DNA of 64,000 nt from the NCBI GenBank assembly GCA_013823945.1, contig PNMZ01000001.1, forward strand, positions 744,001-808,000, read 5' to 3'. Positions 34,499 through 42,464 of the stretch are shown piece after piece; position 1 is the first letter of the stretch; the number at the start of each line of letters is the position of its first letter. The notes beneath the pieces are model-generated. The model was not told where the DNA came from and did not search any database. It was given only the letters and a program-made list of their open reading frames with translations. Made by a program: the position numbers and the translations under genes. The stretch comes from a bacterium (GTDB lineage Bacteria; Armatimonadota; Fimbriimonadia; Fimbriimonadales; Fimbriimonadaceae).

Positions 34499-35443
34499 AT
34501 GCGAAAAGCCTTCACCCTTATCGAACTGCTTGTCGTGATCGCGATTATTGCGATTTTGGCGGCGATTTTGTTCCCCGTGTTTGCCCAGGCGAAAGTTGCG
34601 GCAAAGCGTACTCAGTACATTGCTCAATCAAAACAAGCAGGCACGGCAATCATCATTTACATGGCGGATTACGATGACTTGTTCCCCCAAGGAACGGTTC
34701 CGGATTTGACCCAAGCGGTTCAACCGAGCTTCCGAAATGCGGCGAACTATACTGCCAGCCCTGCAACTTGGTGTAACGCTGCTTCTCTACCGACTCTCCG
34801 CCAAGAATCAGCATTAGTTTGGGTTAACGCGACTGAGCCTTATCGAAAGAACTACGGGATGCTCAATCCGAGCAATGACAAGCGCAATTTCACGTCCGGC
34901 TCATTGGCAGACTGTAATGTTGCATCCGCTCGAGTGGGGACACCTGCTGGTTCAAACATGAGCTACAACGGATTCCTGCAGGGCATTAGCCAAGATGGTT
35001 TGGCGGCGATCAGTAAGCTCACGATGATCTGGCCCGGCATGGGAACTTACACGTACGATGGATTTACTGCGGTGAGTCCTCGCCTCAATTGCCCCGTCCA
35101 AGGAGTTGCTTGCCTTTACAATCCGTCAGGGCGACCGCAAAACGCGGCTTCTGGTTCAGCCTACGGCATGGCGTTCGAAGTTGCCGGCCCGTCGTGGCAC
35201 GCATTTGGGCAAGGTTCTGTTCATGTGATGGCAGATACGAGCGCACGCTACATTGCTTATGGAAGTGGAAACAACGCTTCGGGTAACGCACGTTTGATTG
35301 CACAACAGCCTTGGCAGTTCTTAGATGCGCAAGGAAAGATTCCGGTCACTCCCGGTGCATTCATTCGAGGTTGGATTGCTGGACCGACGTTCTATCCGGC
35401 GGCATTTGTTCCAAACAACCCGTTTGACGGGACGACGAACTAA
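34499..35443 (+). CDS. Type II secretion/type IV prepilin-like protein (H-X9-DG family)
   Basis: 314 residues from the ATG at 34499; the open frame continues upstream but the prepilin leader fixes the start. The leader MRKA is followed by FTLIELLVVIAIIAILAAILFPVF, the classic N-methylated pilin helix with Glu5, cleaved before the Phe by PilD. The globular part ends in a WHAFGQGSVHVMADTS segment that resembles the His-X9-Asp-Gly motif of planctomycete and armatimonadete pseudopilins, but with Ala-Asp-Thr instead of Asp-Gly. The stop overlaps the start of a small lipoprotein gene (TAATG). Confidence 0.9.
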   Translation: MRKAFTLIELLVVIAIIAILAAILFPVFAQAKVAAKRTQYIAQSKQAGTAIIIYMADYDDLFPQGTVPDLTQAVQPSFRNAANYTASPATWCNAASLPTLRQESALVWVNATEPYRKNYGMLNPSNDKRNFTSGSLADCNVASARVGTPAGSNMSYNGFLQGISQDGLAAISKLTMIWPGMGTYTYDGFTAVSPRLNCPVQGVACLYNPSGRPQNAASGSAYGMAFEVAGPSWHAFGQGSVHVMADTSARYIAYGSGNNASGNARLIAQQPWQFLDAQGKIPVTPGAFIRGWIAGPTFYPAAFVPNNPFDGTTN

Positions 35444-35694
35444 TGAAGAAAATCGTCGTTATTGGATTGGCCCTGGTTGCTATTGCACTCACGGGATGTC
35501 AGTCGAAAGGCGAGATTGCTCCGGCCCCGGCAGAGCCCGTGAAGTCGACAGCTGCTCCCGCGCCTGGTGCGGCGGGTCAAGCTCAACAGAGCACGACTCC
35601 AGTACCGCCGGAGATGCAAAACGAATCGGCTAATCCCGATTCGGCGAACAGTGGATTGCAGCAGCTCCCATCTGGTAACTCGGGCGGATACTAA
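35443..35694 (+). CDS. Small lipoprotein coupled to the prepilin
   Basis: 83 residues. Signal MKKIVVIGLALVAIALTGC ends in a lipobox Cys at 19; the mature part is about 64 residues, rich in Ala, Pro, Ser and Gln and probably disordered. Starting inside the pilin stop codon, it should be made with the pilin and may be an accessory or spacer lipoprotein. Confidence 0.8.
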   Translation: MKKIVVIGLALVAIALTGCQSKGEIAPAPAEPVKSTAAPAPGAAGQAQQSTTPVPPEMQNESANPDSANSGLQQLPSGNSGGY

Positions 35695-35704
35695 ATCAAA
35701 GTAG

Positions 35705-35742
35705 AAATGGGGGCCAGGTGTATCAGCTGGCCCTCATTTTTA
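35705..35742. terminator. Bidirectional terminator between the pilin operon and the M29 gene
   Basis: 13-bp stem with one G-T pair (35705-35717 with 35727-35739), T tract on the plus side and A tract on the minus side. It lies between convergent genes. Confidence 0.85.
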
Positions 35743-35745
35743 TGT

Positions 35746-36870
35746 TTATGCTCCTAGTTGATCCGGATTGAGTCCGGCAAGTTCGGGGAGAACAAATTGG
35801 CCATCTTTTCGGATTAATACGTCATCGAACCAGACTTCTCCGCCGCCGTATTCGGGGCGTTGGATGCAGACGATGTCCCAGTGTATGGCGGAGGTGTTGC
35901 CGTTTCCGCCGGGGCCAGTGTAAGCATTACCCGGCGTGAGGTGGAATGATCCGGCGATTTTTTCATCGAACAAAGTGTCGCGCATGGGGTGGAGAACATG
36001 GGGGTTGTAGCCGAGGCTCCATTCTCCGAAGTAGCGACCACCTTCGTCGGTGTCAAGGATGTTGTTGAGTTCTTCGGTCATTGGACCAGCGGTCGCGTCG
36101 ATGATTTTGCCGTCTTTGACTTCAAATCGGATGTCTTTGAAGTCTTGTCCTTGGTAGAGGCTGACGGTGTTGTACTGGACAACTCCGTTCACGGATTCTT
36201 TGACCGGGCACGAGAAGCATTCACCATCAGGGATGTTGCGCTTGCCGTGGCAGGAAACGGAGCCGATCCCTTTGATACTGAAGCTGAGATCGGTGCCAGG
36301 CCCAACGAGGCGGACTCGGTCGGTTTTGTTCATGAGTTCGACGAGGGGTTGGGCGGCCCTTTCCATCTTTTTGTAGTCAAGGGTGCAGACCCGGAAGTAA
36401 AAATCTTCAAACGTGCTGGTTGGCTGACTGGCTTGCTGAGCCATTGAAGGGGTTGGCCAGCGGAGGGCGGCCCACTTGGTATGAGGGACGCGCTGTCCAA
36501 AAACGACCGGAGTGGCGTATGTCTTTTGCCACATGGTGTTGATGTCGCGGGGGACGTCGCTCATTTCGCTGGAATTGGCAGAACCTCGGAGAGCGATGTA
36601 GGCGGTCATGTGCTTCATTTCGTGGAGTTCGATTTCGGCGATGAGTTCAGCATTTCGTTCGGTCATGCCGTGCATGAGTTGTCGCTTGGCGAGGGTGGAT
36701 TCAAGGCGGAGGGCGACATTGGCCCCTTTGGATTGGGCGACGCGGACGAGTTCGGCGACGCATTCTTCAGGGATATCGAAGGCGTGGATGAGCAGGTTGT
36801 CGTCGGCGGTGAGCTCGGTGCTGTGGGTGCAGAGCATTTCTGCGAGTTCGGTGACGCGGGGGTCAAGCAT
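35746..36870 (-). CDS. M29 family aminopeptidase (AmpS/PepS type)
   Basis: 374 residues, typical of thermophilic-type M29 aminopeptidases, cytoplasmic two-metal exopeptidases. Signature motifs: NIPDGECFSCPVKESVNG carries the first Glu ligands, GRYFGEWSLGYNP the next Glu, followed by FDEKIAGSFHLTPGNAY and SAIHWDIVC with His and Asp ligands. A TAAAGT hexamer lies 6 nt before the ATG. It is convergent with the pilin operon across a shared terminator. Confidence 0.92.
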   Translation of the reverse strand: MLDPRVTELAEMLCTHSTELTADDNLLIHAFDIPEECVAELVRVAQSKGANVALRLESTLAKRQLMHGMTERNAELIAEIELHEMKHMTAYIALRGSANSSEMSDVPRDINTMWQKTYATPVVFGQRVPHTKWAALRWPTPSMAQQASQPTSTFEDFYFRVCTLDYKKMERAAQPLVELMNKTDRVRLVGPGTDLSFSIKGIGSVSCHGKRNIPDGECFSCPVKESVNGVVQYNTVSLYQGQDFKDIRFEVKDGKIIDATAGPMTEELNNILDTDEGGRYFGEWSLGYNPHVLHPMRDTLFDEKIAGSFHLTPGNAYTGPGGNGNTSAIHWDIVCIQRPEYGGGEVWFDDVLIRKDGQFVLPELAGLNPDQLGA

Positions 36871-36876
36871 GATTTG

Positions 36877-36882
36877 ACTTTA
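36877..36882 (-). promoter_or_regulatory. -10 element (TAAAGT), probable leaderless promoter
   Basis: TAAAGT with a 6-nt gap to the ATG at 36870; no Shine-Dalgarno. Confidence 0.4.
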
Positions 36883-37014
36883 CCGGGTCTGGTCTTTGGG
36901 TGAATGATGGGGCCTGGTATTCTTTGGATTCTGCTCCGGTGCGGGCTCGATCCTAGTTGCGATGAAGTTTTGACCTTCCGCCGTGATCGATTGACCCCGG
37001 TTTAGCAGAAATAT

Positions 37015-37035
37015 CAATCTCCTGTGGGGAGATTG
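37015..37035 (+). promoter_or_regulatory. Leader hairpin before the RNase E/G gene
   Basis: Perfect 8-bp stem (37015-37022 with 37028-37035) and 5-nt loop, directly followed by an A-rich AAAAAGGAAA Shine-Dalgarno region. RNase E genes are often autoregulated through their leaders, so this could be a cleavage-control element. Confidence 0.45.
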
Positions 37036-37057
37036 TACAAAAAGGAAATTTAACAAA

Positions 37058-38875
37058 TTGAGAAATGACAATACACGGAGCCGATCACGGGCTCCTCGCA
37101 AGACATCTGATCGTCCTTCGACTCGTTCGAATTCTTCGGCACCTCGATCCCGCGGACCGCGCCAAATTGACATTGTCGTGAACTCGGCGAATCGGGAAAC
37201 TCGGATCGCATTGCTCGAAGATGGCAAGCTGATGGAGTACCGCGTGGAGCGAGAGGAGCGGGTTGTTGGTTCGATTTTTAAGGGAATTGTCCAGAACGTT
37301 CTGCCCGGAATGGACGCGGCATTTGTGGACATTGGTTTGGAGCGAAATGCATTCCTTTACGTCGGCGACATTGTTCCGGAAGAGGGAGATGATACAAGTC
37401 CAGCGAGTGTGAAACGCAGTGAATTGCGTCGTCGCAAAATTAAAGAACTAATCAAGCCGGGCCAGGAACTGATGGTTCAGGTCACGAAAGGTCCTCGTGG
37501 GACAAAAGGGGCGCGGGTCACGACTCGGATCAGCTTGCCGGGTCGTTATGTTGTGTTGGTTCCGGAGGGTGGTCACCTGGGTGTGAGTCGGAAAGTAGAG
37601 GATCGGCGTGAGCGAGATCGTTTGCGCCGGATTGGGGAGAAGGTGTTGCCGGAAACGTTTGGTTTGATCATGCGCACAGAGTGCGAGGGTCGAACTGAGG
37701 CGGAATTGCGGGCAGACATCCAGTTTTTGCAGCAGTTGTGGAGTCAGGTTTTGGAAGCAGCAAAGAAGCTGAGGGCACCATGCGTGGTTCACCGTGACCA
37801 AACGTTGCTCTACCGAACAATTCGTGATGTTTTTGGGGATGAGATTGATCGTTTGGTGATTGATGATCCAGATGAATACGAAAAAGTTTCCTTGGTTGCG
37901 AGCATGGTTGCCCCAAATCTCAAGGACAAAATTGTTCTTTATGACAAGGACGAGCCTGTTTTTGACCACTACAATATAGAGAAAGACCTCGATGATTTGA
38001 TGGAGCATCATGTGCGGTTGCGGTCCGGTGGCTATTTGGTCATCGACCAAATGGAAGCTTTGACAGCAATTGACATCAACACAGGGAAGCAAGTCGGGAC
38101 AAAGAGCCTGAACGATACAATTCTGAAGACGAACATGGAGGCGGCGGACGAAGTCTGCCGTCAACTCAGGCTGCGCGACATGGGCGGGATTATTGTAATT
38201 GACTTTATTGATATGGAAGATGAGAACGACAAGAAGAAGCTAATGGATCACTTCCAGAAGGGTCTCGATCGTGACCGGGCCCGGACTCGGATTGGAAAGA
38301 TTTCCAGTTTGGGATTGATTGAGATTACGCGGAAACGAACCGGCGAAAGTGTGACGGAATTGATCACGACGGTTTGTCCGACTTGTGAGGGACGGGCGCG
38401 GATTCCGAGCGTGGATACGATTTCACTTTGGATTGAGCGTGAGATGCGGCGGCGGGTTGCGGAACCGGGTAATGCGTTTTACGTTCAGTGTCACCCAGCG
38501 ATTGTTGAGAACTTGATTGGCGCGGATGGCGAGGCGATAGAAGAGCTGGAACATGAACTTCATCGGGGCCTTTACTTGCGCGCGAACTTCGACTACGAAA
38601 TAGATGAATTTGAAGTGACGGGCGGTTCGATTGATGAGTTTGACGAGGCTCTCATGGGCTTCCGACGTACTCAGGTTTTGGAGTGCAACGTCCGGTCTTC
38701 CCATGCCGATCGTTCCGGCAAGGCCATTGGTTGGACGGATAAAGGCTTTTATGTTGAGCTTTTGGATGGTCACGATCTGGTTGGATCGCGTGTAAAGGTT
38801 GTGCTGCAGGATATTCGTCGTGCCTTTGCCGTGGCGGATGTGGTGATTCCGGGCAAGGGAGCATTGCGGGGATAA
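37058..38875 (+). CDS. rng: Ribonuclease E/G family endoribonuclease
   Basis: 605 residues from the TTG at 37058, with AAAGGA 11 nt upstream; there is no in-frame ATG before residue 58. A basic, Arg/Ser-rich N-terminal extension (about 35 residues) precedes the S1 domain (about 65-115, VGSIFKGIVQNVLPGMDAAFVDIG). The DNase I-like catalytic core has the magnesium Asp residues in TAIDINTGK and IIVIDFIDMED. The Zn-link is CPTCEG. After it come about 150 more residues ending in a TRAM/OB-like segment (GKAIGWTDKGFYVELLDG). The long E. coli degradosome scaffold is absent, so this is nearer RNase G. Confidence 0.93.
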   Translation: MRNDNTRSRSRAPRKTSDRPSTRSNSSAPRSRGPRQIDIVVNSANRETRIALLEDGKLMEYRVEREERVVGSIFKGIVQNVLPGMDAAFVDIGLERNAFLYVGDIVPEEGDDTSPASVKRSELRRRKIKELIKPGQELMVQVTKGPRGTKGARVTTRISLPGRYVVLVPEGGHLGVSRKVEDRRERDRLRRIGEKVLPETFGLIMRTECEGRTEAELRADIQFLQQLWSQVLEAAKKLRAPCVVHRDQTLLYRTIRDVFGDEIDRLVIDDPDEYEKVSLVASMVAPNLKDKIVLYDKDEPVFDHYNIEKDLDDLMEHHVRLRSGGYLVIDQMEALTAIDINTGKQVGTKSLNDTILKTNMEAADEVCRQLRLRDMGGIIVIDFIDMEDENDKKKLMDHFQKGLDRDRARTRIGKISSLGLIEITRKRTGESVTELITTVCPTCEGRARIPSVDTISLWIEREMRRRVAEPGNAFYVQCHPAIVENLIGADGEAIEELEHELHRGLYLRANFDYEIDEFEVTGGSIDEFDEALMGFRRTQVLECNVRSSHADRSGKAIGWTDKGFYVELLDGHDLVGSRVKVVLQDIRRAFAVADVVIPGKGALRG

Positions 38876-38891
38876 ATTTTGGAGGTTTGGG

Positions 38892-39548
38892 CTAAACCGG
38901 ATTCGCATTGTCGTCGAATCCGGGTTGGCGCGCCACAATTGCAAGGATCAACGCCCAGCCGATTCCAAGGGCCAGGGCGTTGGTGCCCCACATTCCATAA
39001 CCCCAGCATCCGACGGCGGCACCAATGATAAGCCCAATCCACAATCCCAAAAATTTAAGCCATTCCCACTCGGGGGTTCCGGTGAAAAGTCCGGCGACGA
39101 GTTGACCCATTTTGACCAAAACCCCGGTCATGTAGGTCAATCCGATGGACGGTTCACCATCGCGGTGGAAGACTGCGTTTTCGGCCCCCATTGCCATTAC
39201 GATAAAAATGAGCCCCATGTGGGGCACGCGAAACACCCAAGCAAAGGCTCCGACGGCAAGGAATAGGGCGACGAGGAAGAGAACTCGTGAGCGTTGGCGG
39301 CGGCGGCTCAGGGATGCGATGGTTGTTCCAATTGCGACTCCGGCAACGAAGCAGGCAATGACGCCTAATCCGAGTCCGACAACTTTCAGATCCCGTTCGC
39401 CTATGCCAACCCCTACCCGCGTTGAGTTTCCGGTCATGAACGAGACAAAAAATCCACCGGTGACGAGGAATCCGATTGCATCCACAAACCCCGCGAGCCC
39501 GGACAGGGCAATCGCCAATCCGGTTGAGCGGCGATCGAGGTCTGTCAT
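38892..39548 (-). CDS. DUF1275 (YoaK-like) membrane protein
   Basis: 218 residues from the ATG at 39548; the open frame extends to 39668 without family support. Polytopic membrane protein with about six helices. Motifs: SGLAGFVDAIGFLVTGGFFVSFMTGN at the N-terminus and GLTYMTGVLVKMGQLVAG in the second half are characteristic of DUF1275. The transport or signalling function of the family is unknown. It is convergent with the RNase gene with only 16 bases between. Confidence 0.88.
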   Translation of the reverse strand: MTDLDRRSTGLAIALSGLAGFVDAIGFLVTGGFFVSFMTGNSTRVGVGIGERDLKVVGLGLGVIACFVAGVAIGTTIASLSRRRQRSRVLFLVALFLAVGAFAWVFRVPHMGLIFIVMAMGAENAVFHRDGEPSIGLTYMTGVLVKMGQLVAGLFTGTPEWEWLKFLGLWIGLIIGAAVGCWGYGMWGTNALALGIGWALILAIVARQPGFDDNANPV

Positions 39549-39677
39549 TTGATCTGAGGCTACCAGCCTTTGGTGTGATTTTGCGTTTGTGACTTTTTGA
39601 GGTGAGACTAGGTGGATTGAGAAGGGAGAAAGCGTGACTCCGACTTGCGCCAATGACGTCGAAGACATCTACTGGCA

Positions 39678-40727
39678 CTACTGACTAAAAGTTGGTTTGC
39701 CTTGCTTCAAAGTAATCTTGCCGAGAACTCTTTTGGGAATCATTCGAAACAGGGCTGAATTTTCCCTTCCCCAACGTAGATAAGCAATGAAAAGTGATTC
39801 AAAAGAGATGCGTATGGAGTTGCCTCGATGGATGTCAATGTAATACAAACGGTCAGTCTTTACTTTTCGAAGCACATCACAAAATTTTAAGTACAAACCC
39901 TCCATAGGTAACAACGCGCCAAATCGAACCGCAAGAGCACTCGCAAACACTTCACTTGTGTCAAACACCCCGTCATACACTTCCCCGATAGTGTTATCGT
40001 GAAAGAAGAGTACTTCTGATAGCGAATGCTTCTCCACCCACTCCCCTGGAATCCAATAAACACAGCCAAACTCCTCGTATTCTTTGACCATCTCCAAGGA
40101 AGCTAAATTGATCGTCTCGTGATCAATCGAATAGAGCGTCATTTCGTCACTTTCTCCTAAAAAAACTGGCAAACCCAGTTTAATGTCTCGTTTCTTGATC
40201 TCCGGCAGAAAATGCTCGATTCCTAATCCCATGAAATAATAGTAATCACTCTCCAATGAGAACTGGACTTCTTCACCGGTATTTTGATATGTCAAAAATT
40301 CTGGAATAGTTCGCGGATCATATGCACTTTCAAGTGTCACCAGTCGCCCTTCGCCGTGAAATGCTACATTAACTTTCCAACAAAAATCAATTTCCACCAA
40401 CCCCCCTAGCCGGTCTGGCCACTCGATCAGAACCAAGTGGTCGTCGAAATACTCTTCTAGCCCAATCCCCGCGGCTGAAGCCACTCGGTACAAGTCGGCG
40501 TGGACGACAGGAATTTTGGTGGGATAGACCTGCATCAGGTTAAACGTCGGCGATCGCACTGCACCTTCCCACCCCAAACCTTCCATCACTCCCCGAACTA
40601 AGGTTGTTTTCCCTGCCCCCAAGTCTCCGTAAAGCAAAACAATATCTCCCGCCTTCCAAAGTTTGGCGAGTTCCCGCCCCAAAGCTACCATCTCCTGTTC
40701 ACTTCCGATATAGCGATCCACAACCAT
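39678..40727 (-). CDS. tsaE: TsaE (tRNA t6A ATPase) fused to an unknown C-terminal domain
   Basis: 349 residues, about twice the usual TsaE length. Residues 1-135 are a standard TsaE: Walker A GDLGAGKTT (34-42), switch motif SPTFNLMQVY, HADLYR (76-81) and EWPDR (102-106). TsaE works with TsaB and TsaD to make the t6A37 modification. Residues about 140-349 form a separate, aromatic- and Glu-rich domain (DYYYFMGLGIEHFLPEI, CVYWIPGEW, LYYIDIHRGN) that I cannot assign and that is more AT-rich. No frameshift separates the two parts. TAAAAT lies 8 nt before the ATG. Confidence 0.85.
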   Translation of the reverse strand: MVVDRYIGSEQEMVALGRELAKLWKAGDIVLLYGDLGAGKTTLVRGVMEGLGWEGAVRSPTFNLMQVYPTKIPVVHADLYRVASAAGIGLEEYFDDHLVLIEWPDRLGGLVEIDFCWKVNVAFHGEGRLVTLESAYDPRTIPEFLTYQNTGEEVQFSLESDYYYFMGLGIEHFLPEIKKRDIKLGLPVFLGESDEMTLYSIDHETINLASLEMVKEYEEFGCVYWIPGEWVEKHSLSEVLFFHDNTIGEVYDGVFDTSEVFASALAVRFGALLPMEGLYLKFCDVLRKVKTDRLYYIDIHRGNSIRISFESLFIAYLRWGRENSALFRMIPKRVLGKITLKQGKPTFSQ

Positions 40728-40735
40728 CTGGTTAA

Positions 40736-40741
40736 ATTTTA
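40736..40741 (-). promoter_or_regulatory. -10 element (TAAAAT) for the TsaE-fusion gene
   Basis: TAAAAT with an 8-nt gap to the ATG at 40727; no Shine-Dalgarno. Confidence 0.45.
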
Positions 40742-40754
40742 GCTCATAGCAAAC

Positions 40755-40795
40755 GAAAGACGGCCCGGGTGGAGTATCCCGGGCGGTCTTTTCAC
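40755..40795. terminator. Terminator after flagellin
   Basis: G/C-rich stem, 40756-40769 with 40778-40791, one mismatch, 8-nt loop. It sits downstream of flagellin on the minus strand; T-rich sequence flanks both sides. Confidence 0.75.
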
Positions 40796-40841
40796 GTTAT
40801 AAGGTGGTTGAAATTTCACCGCATTATTAGCCTGTGGCTTA

Positions 40842-42296
40842 TTAACCTCTGAGCAGACTCAAGACTCCCTGAGGGGCTTGGTTCGCCTGAGCTAGAACGC
40901 TGAGGCCGCTCTGTTGCAGAATCTGCAACTTGGTGTAATTGGTCATTTCATCGGCGATATCGACGTCTCGGATTGCTGATTCGGTGGCTTGGAGGTTCTC
41001 CTTAGCAATCCCGAGGGATCGAACATTGCTTTCCAAGACGTTTCGCATAAAGGAACCAATTTCTCCTCGTTTGCGGCTGAGTTCGCTGATCGCGTTCTCG
41101 ATTTTGCCCATCGCTGCGTTCACACCGTTCGGGGTGGTGAGGTCAAGGTTGTCAATGTCGAGAGCCGAGCTGAGGAAGCTACCGATGCTCAGGGTTGTTC
41201 GTTGGCCAGCATTGCCGCCTGTTTGGAACTGCGCCGAACCGACTTGGACATAGCCTGCATCGTTGAGGGTAGCGACTGCAGCACCCGGTTGGAGGGTGAT
41301 GACGTTGCCATCAGCATCACTGAGAGTGAGACCATCTCGGCCCATCAAGCCTCCGGTGAAGGTGACCGTTTCGGTTCCGATGGTGACATCAGCGACGGCG
41401 TTGACGCCGGCTGTTCCACCCACAGCATTCTTCGTATCGATGAGGCCGGCTGCAGTCAACAGGACTCCACTATCTGAGACGACAAAGTCTCCTTTAGATC
41501 CGTAAGTCGTTGAAGTCAGTTTGATGGATCCGTTACCACCACCGTAGACAGCTTCGGCGGTTATGCCTGTCTGTGCACTTCGTTCGTTGATTCGGGCGAC
41601 TACATCACCCCAGGTATCCGTAGCCGATACCGAGAAAGTTGTTCCGTTGATTGCGAACTGACCTGCATCCGTTCCAACTGCAGCTCCGAGGTAAGCGTTC
41701 AAACTTGCCGCGGCAATCGTGTTAGTTCCCGTTGCGGTTGCTTTGGTTGATGCGGCGGTGATGTCAATGTCAATCGGGCCATTACTTGTTACGGATTGAC
41801 CATTGAAGACACCGCTGAGGCTGATGTTTCGGACATTGGCGAGGTTGACGACGCTTGCGTTGACTCCGCTGGAGCCGTCGAGCAGTCGCTTTTTGCCGAA
41901 CGCGGTATCAGTTGCGATTCGGTTGACGGATTGCACCATCAAATTCCACTGATTTTGATTGGCTTGAATCTGGTTAGCATCGAGCAGGGCGGTGTTACCG
42001 CTTTGTACAGCGAGTTCACGACCTTCTCGGAGAAGTCGAGCAATTTCGTCCAAAGCACCTTCGGCGGTTTTGGCGTAATTCATTGCGTCCTGGTTGTTGC
42101 GGATGGCTTGCGACACGCCGCTGATTTGTGCTCTGAAGTTCTCACTGACAATCAATCCGGCTGGATCGTCAGCTGCGCTGTTGATGCGCATACCGGTGGA
42201 CAGCCGGTTGATACTCTTGTTGAACATGGTGCTGTTCATGTTCAGGTTGCGAAGGGCGCCCATGGCGCTGATGTTTGAGTTGATGCGAAAAGACAT
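40842..42296 (-). CDS. fliC: Flagellin
   Basis: 484 residues from the ATG at 42296, which has a strong GGAGG 8 nt upstream; the open frame extends upstream to 42335 without support. The N-terminal D0/D1 helix has the classic pattern (FRINSNISAMGALRNL, INRLSTGMRINSAADDPAGLIVSENF) and the C-terminal partner has AIRDVDIADEMTNYTKLQILQQSGLSVLAQANQAPQGVLSLL. The middle (about 165-395) is a Thr/Ala/Gly-rich variable D2/D3 region with two Ig-like segments. It stands alone, with no fliD, fliS or other flagellar gene in the window. Confidence 0.96.
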   Translation of the reverse strand: MSFRINSNISAMGALRNLNMNSTMFNKSINRLSTGMRINSAADDPAGLIVSENFRAQISGVSQAIRNNQDAMNYAKTAEGALDEIARLLREGRELAVQSGNTALLDANQIQANQNQWNLMVQSVNRIATDTAFGKKRLLDGSSGVNASVVNLANVRNISLSGVFNGQSVTSNGPIDIDITAASTKATATGTNTIAAASLNAYLGAAVGTDAGQFAINGTTFSVSATDTWGDVVARINERSAQTGITAEAVYGGGNGSIKLTSTTYGSKGDFVVSDSGVLLTAAGLIDTKNAVGGTAGVNAVADVTIGTETVTFTGGLMGRDGLTLSDADGNVITLQPGAAVATLNDAGYVQVGSAQFQTGGNAGQRTTLSIGSFLSSALDIDNLDLTTPNGVNAAMGKIENAISELSRKRGEIGSFMRNVLESNVRSLGIAKENLQATESAIRDVDIADEMTNYTKLQILQQSGLSVLAQANQAPQGVLSLLRG

Positions 42297-42311
42297 TCTG
42301 TTTTCCTCCGT

Positions 42312-42370
42312 GAATCCCACTGATCTGGTCGCCACTCCATAGGCTCCCGTTTTTGTGATCTGTGGGGATC
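42312..42370 (-). promoter_or_regulatory. Structured leader of flagellin mRNA
   Basis: On the minus strand the arms 42357-42370 and 42312-42325 are complementary (11 of 14 pairs) and enclose about 31 nt with a smaller GCC/GGC pairing. The 3' arm ends 4 nt before the GGAGG Shine-Dalgarno, so folding could control translation. A TATACT -10-like hexamer lies about 50 nt upstream. No known riboswitch consensus is recognised. Confidence 0.4.
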
Positions 42371-42464
42371 AACACCAGTCTTGTTCCCTGTTACAATTGC
42401 CTGGACACCTAGTATAATTACCAGTATTCAGTATTTCTTACAGGTTTTTTCATAACCCGTATTC

